Part shown: one piece after another, positions 38,345 through 48,300 of the stretch
How the letters are laid out: each line of letters starts with the position of its first letter
Position numbering within the stretch: position 1 is the stretch's first letter
DNA from: Parelaphostrongylus tenuis
Lineage: Eukaryota; Nematoda; Chromadorea; Rhabditida; Metastrongylidae
NCBI GenBank assembly: GCA_019055375.1
Contig: JAHQIW010000873.1
Span: 1 to 64,000, forward strand
Direction of reading: 5' to 3'
DNA: 64,000 bases
Position numbers and translations under genes: made by a program
Notes under the pieces: generated by a model
Databases searched by the model: none
Told to the model about the DNA's origin: nothing
The model's input: only the letters and a program-made list of their open reading frames with translations

Positions 38345-39057
38345 ACTGATCCAATAAGGCATGATGTAACCCTCCTGTACCAAACGAATTCCACTGCTTC
38401 AGTAAGATGTGAGATAACCCTACCGTACATCGGCATGAATCCGTTGATCTAGTAAGGTGTGGGGAGTCCCAAACTCCTCCCTTATCAGTACAAACCCGTT
38501 GTTTCAGTAAAACGTGAGGTAATTCTCCCGTACAAGCACGAAACCAGTGGTCCATTAAGACATGAGTTAACTCTATGGGACCAAAAGTTCCAAGAAGATT
38601 CCAGTGTTCCAAGAAGACTGAGGTAACCCTCCCGCACCAATACGAACCCGTTTGTCCCAGTAAGACGTGAGGTAATTCTCCCGTACAAGCACGAACCCAA
38701 TGGTCCATTAAGACATGAGTTAACTCTATCGTACCAATACGAATCCATAGGCTCAATAAAACGCACAGTGAACCCCTCGTACGATATGGTCCCGCTGGTT
38801 CAAATAGGAGGTGAGGTAACCCTCCCATACCACTACGAATCCACCAGTCGTCGAGACGTAGGATAACCCTATCGTACCGATCTGAATCCGCTAAGCCAAT
38901 AAGACGTAAGGTGACCTCCCCGCGCCTCGCAAACCCATTGGCCTCAGGGGCGTGAGGTTATTCTCCCAAACCAACACAAAGCCACTGGCCCCATAAGAAA
39001 TGAGGCAACCCTCGTATACCCGTGCGAACCCTTTTGTGCGATGAGACGTGAGGTAAT
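38345..39057. repeat. Minisatellite, about 49-bp unit, about 15 units
   Basis: Units share TAAGACGTGAGGTAAC(T/C)CTCC and CCAATACGAA(C/T)CC with strong drift; unit starts fall about every 46-58 bp. A 161-codon open frame on the minus strand spans part of the array. Its repeats recur every 49 residues, as expected if it is a by-product of a 49-bp period. Confidence 0.85.
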
Positions 39058-39306
39058 GTATATTGACCGCAGTCTAATTTAACGACGTCTCGAATACCTG
39101 AATTCATTAGTATTCGTTACTAGTTACTCTTTTTATCGATCGAAGAAGATCATAGAGTTCTTCTACTCGTTACTTGAGGCTCTCAAATTTCTTTTTTCTT
39201 TCCTTCCTTCCTTCTTTCCTTCTCGCATTCCTCCTTTCTCTTTCAATCTTTCCTTAGTTTTTCAGCCACATGCTCTAAGTTTTATAGTTATTCTTTTAGC
39301 CCCGAA

Positions 39307-42300
39307 ATGGCAGATGACGGCTATCGCCCTCGAGCTCCACAAGGTGAGATTTCAATCTGCGATTGTATTCCATAGTAGCTTTCGTTTCGAGTGTCTTCTC
39401 TTAGGACCACGCTCAAATCTCAAAATGTCTTGATAATCGTCTATTTTTTCGAGTGTACATCGCTGCCCGTTCGGTGATAATCTCGCATTAATGGGGCGTG
39501 TAGAATGTTGCTCTTCGCCAACTCTACAGGAGGGGGGGGGGTGGGGGGGGTTGGGTTCCCCCGAGAGGAATGGCTGAAAGAAAGACGAAGAGTGCTGCCC
39601 GACTGACGAGGTTGTCAAGGCCGAAACACGTGTATCGGGTTTTATAAGTCAGCCCTATAGCAGACCACATGCATGGTCCAAAAAAAAATCGCTATCAGGA
39701 TTATTGCAAAATAGACAAGGCCGTCCCTGACGAAATCTCAGCATGAAAAATGACAACTTTCTTAGAAATTGTGCTTTTTACAATTGAAGCCCATTTATGG
39801 TTGGTATATTTTAGTATCTTTATCGCTATTTTTCTTTACACAAATCGATGGCTAACGTTTCGGCAGCTTCACCTCCTCACAGTTTATAAGTACTGTATCA
39901 CCTGTCGTCCCATTGATCGTCGAGTGGCTCGAGCGGGTACCAGCAACTCTTCCATTTTTCCCTATCGCGTGCAAGAGTAGCCCAGTGGGTCCTCCTCGCT
40001 CTAGGGATTCGCTGAGCATCATATCTTTCTTCCATCGCTTTCGTGAAGAAATCGGACCAACGGGTCAGTGGTCTTCCTTTAGAGCGCTTGACGTCCCGAG
40101 GAATCCAGTCGGTAACGGCTCTCGTCCATCGGTTGTCGTTGAAGCGCATCACGTGTCCGGCCCACCTTATTTTCGATATCCTGGCGTGTAGAACGGCGTC
40201 TCTGATTTTCGATCGTTGACGTAGGTCGGAACTTCGGATCCTTTCTCTCATTTGCGAGATACGGGATACTCCTAGCATCGACCTTTCGACTGCGCGTTCG
40301 ATAACGGTCAAGTGATCTTTCATCCTGCTTACGTAGCGACCAGGTTTCTGCTGCATACGTTAGGGCAGGGATAATTGTCGAGTCGAAAAGGTGGGCACGG
40401 AGTCGGATGTTCTTTGTCCTCTTCACTACATCTACGATGCTCTTAAACGTTCCCCAAGCCGCTCGTTTCCTCCTGCTCAACTCTGGGGCTAGGTCGTTCA
40501 TCATGTTGATTTAATGACTTAGATAGACGTGACTAGTGCATTTGGGGATTTTCGCTCCGTTGAGCGTGAATGGGGCATTAGAAACCCTCCGGGAGCGGGA
40601 AATCCGGGAGCGTAGGCTAACCGTTGCACCACCGACGCTCGTTTTGCAGAGCACTCTTTTTTACGCTATAACGGAAAGAGTGAGATCTGTGTTCAAATCC
40701 CGGCTGACCCAGATGTTTTTGCACAGCACTCCACATTATTGGGTCCAGCTTCACTTATCGTGGCAATAACGGCACTTTTTTTCCATACGTTTTCTTATCT
40801 TTGCAAGTGGCACCCATCAGAGCTGTCTGATTCACGCCTTAGTTTGATTGGGTGAAAATACATTTCCTCCCTTGATTGGCATGTTTATTGCTGATTGTCC
40901 GAGCGTAATTTTTCTCTAAATTTGTAAAGTATCCGAGTTAGAAAGTTTATCCGTCGGTGGGAGGTTTTTTCCACCTATGGAACTTCGATTCTACTGACAC
41001 TTAGCAGCGATTTCTGCGGCTGGTCGGTCGACCTTTCGAAGACGATGTGGCGGCTGCATCTTATCAGTAATTTTTTTAGAAATTCTTTTATTACTCAGTA
41101 TTCTGAGATGAATTCAGATGGTGGAATCTTGAAGAAGTCGGTATTGACAAACTCCAGTAAAATCGGTTAAAAGTTTGCATAACCATAATCATATGCTATC
41201 ACCAAAATGTCTCCCCATCCAGGCTAGAGAGTAGGGTTCAGTGTAGGGCGTGTGGCTCTGATGAAGCGGGCGATACCGCCGAATTGTGTAGAGGCCACTG
41301 ACGTTCCGACCTCCAAAAGGCTTCGGACATTTCCGCAAGCTATATTTTACGTAAAGATTACTGTACGCTGGGTTTCTTCTCGCAGTGTTTTTTTTTTCTT
41401 AATGTAGTTAACGTTTTTAAATTCTGTTCTTACAAGACCACTTTTTCATCAGTTTATTGATCCGATTTCACAGCGATTTTCACCCTGCGGATCCTAGTAC
41501 TTCTAGTACTCAATTCGTATATTCGCCTTCTTAAACGTCGTGGAATGCTGGTTGAACGAGTCTCCTTGCAATATCGAGGATAGCCTGGCTGTGGCGTTCC
41601 ATAAGGCATTGGTGTTGACCGCCGGAGAGAGTTTGGGGTGGAGCTCTGCTCCACACGCGCCGTGAGGAGCATCACATACTCGGCTACGCCGCCCCCTCTT
41701 ACAAGACCTGTTATTCAACTTACTGTGCGAGCTCCAGCGCTTCTTACATTCGATTTGCTCCCTCACCTTCATCCCTTTACAAATGTCGTCAAAGATTTCA
41801 CGTGTAGCTCAGCTACTGCTCGAGGACTTCGTATACTTTGTGATTGACGTAGAAAGCTGGATAAGACTATCCTTCTTGCAATCACGGAGCTAGGGGGGCT
41901 ACCTCGTTCTCTGAGGGTCTATAAATGGTTGCAGGAGTATCGGGAGGGGATCGAATCCGCGCATCGTTTATAGTCCTCATTTTCTGATGCTCTGCATCAC
42001 TAGCCACTGCGCTGTCAGCCCATAGATAGCTAATAGGGGAACTTTTTCATCAACTATGTTATTAAGTTAATCAATATTCATGTCGAATTCTGTTGTTACA
42101 TAAAACATAGTACTTTTTAGATGATGACTTGAGGAATGCTATTGAGCGTTTGGCTGTTTTTGTTGCCAAGAACGGCCCAGAGTTCGAGAAAATGACCATG
42201 GAAAAGCAAGAAGGAAATCCGAAGTTTGCATTCCTCTATGGCGGGCCATTCAACGAGTACTATCGCTTTTGTGTTGGAACGAGAAGTTCAGAGTCGTAAG

Positions 42301-45300
42301 TTATTGGTACTTTTTTCACTACTGAAGAGGCAGACCGGTAGTTCGTTCTGGGACACCTTCCCTATCTTTCCATCGATATGATTTTGCCGTTTTTATAGTC
42401 CATGGTGGTCCCCCTCATCATCAAGGAAATGGCTGTCTCGTGCCGCCTCCGGCTGATTCGGAATTCATAAGAAGAATGAATGTGCAAAAGGAACAGTTGA
42501 AACAACAAATCACGGATAGTGAACGAAACCTGAAAGCCCATCTTGATTCCATCCCGGCGATGAAAGAAGTGGGTTTGTATCTCGTCATGTGACATTTTCC
42601 GTCTTTGAAACCAGGACAACCTACTTTTTTCAGGCCCAAGTTGCCCAAGCAGTGCTTCTATCAGAGTCACAGAGATGTCACAGATCTTGGCAAATGTAAA
42701 TTTCAATGTAGCCCCATTAGGGACGATACTGGACCAGCTCAATTCTGGCAAATGCTCCAAGGACCTTGTTTCGGTCAGTATTTAACGCTTTTGTCGTTGT
42801 AGGGTTTCTGTTGCCTCATGCTATGTAAGTAATGTGAGACCTCGTTTTTCAGGCCAGTGCGCAAATGGATATTCGAAAACTGTCAAACTGATCAGTTACG
42901 TGAAGTTGTCCTCACATATCTTCTGAGCAGGTTTCTTGAAAAAACATTCTTTTCCAAGTCAGTATGCTCATCGCTTGGTTTAGATCTACTTATCTAGTGC
43001 TTTTCCAGAGTGAAAGACTCCCCATGCCAGCGACAATTTTCGTCTCAATATCCTCTACGTCATAAATGACTGGGCTTATCAGTGGTAGGCTTTTTTTCTA
43101 TTCAAAAGAAAATCTCTATCTCTAAGGTCCCATTTGCTGATTTACAGTCAACGTAAACGTCTGGACTCACAAACTCAAATGTTGTCTCGTTATGTGCCAC
43201 AAATGTACGCGTTCACTGCGGAATTGTCCACAGATGGTATGATGCAACAGAAGCTGGACAAACTCATTGGTGTTTGGGAAGGTCACAATTACTTCAACGA
43301 TCACTGTTTCAAGGTTCTCTCTTCCGATTTACTTAGTTTTTTTTTCTCATTTGTAAAGTGCACATTACTCTGCATTACTGGGTATATCGGTGCTTTGTTT
43401 TGAGAAAACCCTCTCAGTACGTCTTGACAGCCAGGAGGAAATGATGGCCCACCTCCAGGGCGCATTTCTTACTTAATTGAAGTCTATTGACGGCTTTTCA
43501 CCAAACTTTTAGTGGTCATTCGATAGTTTGAGAGATGAAGATTCCGGTAGTTGTCTTAATTTCTTGAGCCCCTTTTTGATTTGCTATCGACAGAGAGAGA
43601 ATTACGTTTTGCCCTTGGAGTACTTAGTCGGTGGTTCGCGCTTCACATTGCCCTGTCTGGTAATGTAAACTCAAATTAGGAAGATACTACTTGAGGAACA
43701 ATACAGTAGAGATTCTTCAACAATCGTTTATGCGTAATTTAGAGATTTTTTAGAAACAGATAAGTTCATGACGAAATAACTGAAGTGGCGCTCCGCTTGG
43801 TAGTCACATTGCAAAGAGCGATTTTAACTGCCGTTCCGAAATAACGCGACTTTGACCGATCGATTAAAGTTTTTTTCCTTGTCTTGAAATCTCTTATGAA
43901 GTTTCTTTGATATTCTGATGCTCCATTATTTCCTCTACATTCTCGTGTGCTTTTTGTGCATAACTCTTATGTACGGAGAGAACTGCGAGGGTGAAACGTA
44001 ATAATATTTTCTTTGTTTGTACAGCATAGGTACTAAGCTTTCAACGAACTAGCCTAGATTTAGAATTGTCGTTTTTCTCAAGCTATTGAATGACTGCTAA
44101 AACCTTAGTGAAACACCCATCCGCAGACCCTAGGCGAGCGAAAAATGCGCAATGAGGAAACATGAAACGCAGTTTTCTCTTGACTGCTCCCGCTTAACAA
44201 GAAGGCTGTTTTGGAAACCAAGCACCGTATTGAAATCGCCGATTCTCCATCTATCGAATGACTATCAAATATTTAGTAGGAAAGTTTTGCCTGAGAAAAG
44301 AGCCTCAAATAATTATCATATGAAAACAGCCCATGCCATCTCGAAAGGTTTGGTAACTAATGTAACCGTTTATCAAAGAATTTGAAGGAAGCTTTGAACG
44401 TTCTTCGCTATAGTGCGTCTTCAGATGTTCCACCTTTCCCATTTTTTTGTAGAGACTTACTTTGGCATACCTGAATTAAACACTACATATCCTAAACTTG
44501 TAATCCTTTGGGGACGGCACTCGACTGCTGCACGATAGGAAAGCATCTCGCTTTTTTTTGATATTTGATCAGGTTTTTTTAACATTTCGAAAGGAGTTCC
44601 GAGTTTTTTTTGTGCTACTTTGTTTCATTTATGTTTTCTTATAAATCTTTCTATGGTTTTGGTGCATATAAGCTCTTATATGCATGATATAACTCGAGTG
44701 CTAGATGTAGTCCTCTCTTTGCTGCTACAGCACCAAGAAGGTTTTTTCAGAAAGCAAGCTTACTGATAGAATCGTCGTTTTACAAGCTACTGATAGAATC
44801 GTCGTTTCACAAGCTACTGATAGAATCTTCGTTTTTCAAGCTACCGAATGACTACATAAAGTCTAGGAAGAAATTTGCGTCTTAGGAAAAAGGCCTTTAT
44901 TTTTTGTGCGCTGTGCACGCCGTTCCCAAAGAGTTAAGCCATGTGATTTCATGTTTGTACGATATGGTTGAGTGCTTTTGTGCAGCTGACTCTCATCAGC
45001 GTGATTTATGAGAATTGGTTTGAGTATGGTTTTGTTTTTTAATAGTGGATAAAAAAAATGCAATTCCTAGATTTATGAGATGTATGGTGAGCTCCAATAT
45101 ATTTCAGCAACTACGCAATCCTGGTCAGATATTCACCTCTGCCAAAGCTGTTCAAGCGGCTGAATATGCAAAAGTGAGTCCTTATTTCGTTGATGTACAA
45201 TGTAGTTGGCACTTATCTTCAACTGAGTAGCATCAACATATCAATGAAAAATTGATTTGGGTTGGAGAGCGATGGCCGAGTGGATTAGTGATGCACGGTC

Positions 45301-48300
45301 AGGAAGCATCCTCCAGGTTTGACTCCCGATACACTCTCTTGCAATCACCTGGAAACGTCTTGGCTTCAGCATTACATGGAGATATACCCAACCAGATTCT
45401 AGGACAGTCACGACGACGAAATTCTCGTTGCAGCAGTCGAGACAGTTCAGAAACGTCCAAAGAGTTTTGCGACGAGATCAAGGAAGCGAATTGAATAGTA
45501 GAAGTACTGAGATCCGCGCATTGAAATGTGGCAAAGGATCGTGTAGAAGAATGTCCTCAATCATCAGTATAGCCGTATATTTATCATAGAGTTTTGAATG
45601 GTAATCAAAATTCGACCTCTGGTGGAAGCTGAACCCGCTTTTGGGGCTTGCTACCACTACACCCGAGGCTATCGCCTTGGTGGCACCCTTTCTTCGAGGA
45701 CTATTTTAGCCAAATTGTTTTAGCTTGCAATATAAGTCCATTTAGTTAGCAGCCGACATGAAGTTAATCTACAAGCAATGTATTCTGGATACGAGCAACA
45801 ACATAAGAACTACGTACAGCACATCATGCAGCAGATAGCTCAAATCGATATGCAAATAGAAGCCGAGAAGGATCGAGCTCGAGGTTTGTGGTAGGAGTGT
45901 TGTGAAATTTTACACTAAGCAATCTCTTCAAGGATTGTGGTTTAGGATGGAATATTCTGTAGAAGTATTTTCGAATGAAACTTCCATGGATTATGCCTGA
46001 TAATCATTATTTGAGCCACGCATGTCAGTGGTCTTAAGGCGTTCGTCGGTCGCTAACTCTTAATGTGGGGACTGGAGCACCCACAGAGATTAGCAAAAGA
46101 TGAGAAAGGGTAACTGCCCGACTGACGAGATCGCAAGATCGAAACACGTGTATCGGGCTCTGTAAGTCAGCCCTCATTGACAGACCATTGACATGCGTGG
46201 CTCAAATAATGATTATCAGGCATATTGAAATTTGAGCTGTGGTCTTAAGAAAACACTTGAAACGAAAGATATATATTCTATGGATTAGTTGGTGAATTAC
46301 CCCCATTCTTTCCATTGAACTTGCTTAGAAAACAAATGGAATCTGAATGGTCTTTGGCAGAGCACGTCTGCTTGAACACCGCGTCACGTTTTTACAATAT
46401 AGTTGGGCTACAAGAAAAAGCTGAGGAATTCTTATTCGCTTAGTGTGCCTGATGCCTGAACACTAATATGTCCGATTAGATCTGTAGAATGCCTGTGTAT
46501 AGTCTGAAAAGCAAACTTTTGATTGCAATTCGCCCAGCTTTTCCGATTTACTAGCCAATATGAACATTCAGGAACAATTCCGTCACTACTTACTGGTATG
46601 TCACGTGAACCACCTCCCATTCCGTGTTCCGGACCTGCTGCTGGTCCAGGACTCAATGCTCGCCGCTCACGATTTGATCAGCAGCCGAATGTAATGGCCA
46701 GCAAATCGCAGGAATCATATGGACAGTTCTTTGCTCCTCCACCTAGAATTGCGCCCAAGCAAGGCTGGATGGAGGATGGTTTGTTTTTCTCAAATATTTG
46801 AATTGTGTAGATGTTTCCTCATCAGCTCAGTGGTCTTTAACACTCCACAAGCTCTTAATGATTTATAGAAGTTTGAAATCTAGCCTGCAATTGTAACTTC
46901 TCGGTATTTAGTATCGTGAAATTGTTATAGAAGGAGTTCCCGACGGTGACGACATCGATGGTCATCCATTCAACGAAGAAGATCTTATTCCCAGTGTACG
47001 TGTTCCTAATTAACGATGTCTCTGTCGTGCTCTCAAAATGCTTCAGTACCACCCATATTTAAGGCTAAATATTACGAACTTCCTGCTGGCATCATGCTGC
47101 CAGTCATTGAGATTGAACAATTTTCGGTAGGTCTTTGAAGTTTTATTAGTTAATTGTATGTCAGCCTATTGGAGATGTCGTATACCTTTGATAAGACACG
47201 ATTGTTTCTGAGGCTTATTTTCGTATAAGCGCTTTTCCCTCAGCCTTTCAATGATTATGTGGAAGCTCGAATCTTGGCAACTTCACTACTAGCTTGTTCT
47301 GAAAAGGTCATCATCTTGAAAGTCCAAATACAGTATTGCAATCGACGAGATTTGTGCTATCGATTATTTACCATGGGTTTGAGGGAGAAGCTCTGCCCAG
47401 AAAAAAAACTTTTAGAAGTTGTGTACCAGCATGGGCACACACTGTCCCAAGAGGGGTTAACCCTGTCGGGACGGTACTGATCGACTGCCAATGCGATTTG
47501 CAAGCGACACGCGGTTTTCGAAATTCAATCAGGAATTTCCTCTCCATTACGGGAAAAATTTTAGGTTTTTCATGGTACTCTGATATTCCATGATATTTCA
47601 TTGTCTTCTACATGGTCTATACTTTTTGTGCATATTCTTACTTACGAGGAAAACTCCGAGGTTGAAGCATAATCTTCTTTTCTCCCTTACACCGCTGAAT
47701 GAAAATATCTTCCAAAAATTAATCTGATCTCAGAATTGTTGGAATTTGGGCTATCGAATCACTACGAAAAGCTTAGCGAAAAGCTTTACATAAATCCCAG
47801 TTGAGCAAACAAAGCAGACCGAGTGCGTGATAAAATTTTGTTGATGGTACAACACAGTAAGAAAGGCATTTTATGGAACAAACACGTTTTTAAAATCGTC
47901 AGGACTTAAGCTTTTCGAATAAGCACTGAAAGGCGAGGATACAGAAAGTCGCGTATCTTGTAGATACAAGTCGAGAGTTGATGAAGTTATAACATCTATT
48001 TATAAATAATTTTAAGAAATTTTGTTACATTCCACTGTTTTTTGGTCTTCTGCAGTACACTGCGTTGGTTCCCGACAAGTTGAGGATGCCACCACCAGTT
48101 CCGCCTTCTCAGAGACTTATAAGCGCCCTTGATGAGTTTTATAGTGCAACTCTTGATCCTTCGCGAGAGCCGTGAGTGAATTCTTGGTTCTCAAGCTTTT
48201 TCAGTATCAAATGGTTAGAAAATTCTATTCTTTTTTACTTATTTATTGACGTAACATTATATGTTTGTAAACCCCAGCGCGACTAACAACATTTCTTTTT

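Larger units (their letters stand above)
28728..39306. other. 10.6 kb interval between alpha-tubulin and CHERP
   Basis: No protein-coding gene could be supported between the two divergently placed genes. It contains the tandem array, CT tract, SINEs A and B, a tRNA-like palindrome, a mariner palindrome, duplications near 35 kb, an F element and the 49-bp minisatellite. Positions 37189-37500 have a degenerate coding-like stretch (KLEAFAGKGIEYTNRKLEPY) broken by stops, family unknown. Confidence 0.6.

Noticed and set aside
38343..38828. 161-codon minus-strand open frame with internal repeats (ELTHVLMDHW, ELPHVLL)
   Set aside because: It lies wholly within the 49-bp minisatellite and its 49-residue periodicity is forced by that unit; no splice sites or family.
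47244..47306. Listing the candidate CHERP cassette exon as part of the main CDS
   Set aside because: The conserved block continues without it and there is no independent support, so it is kept only as a finding.
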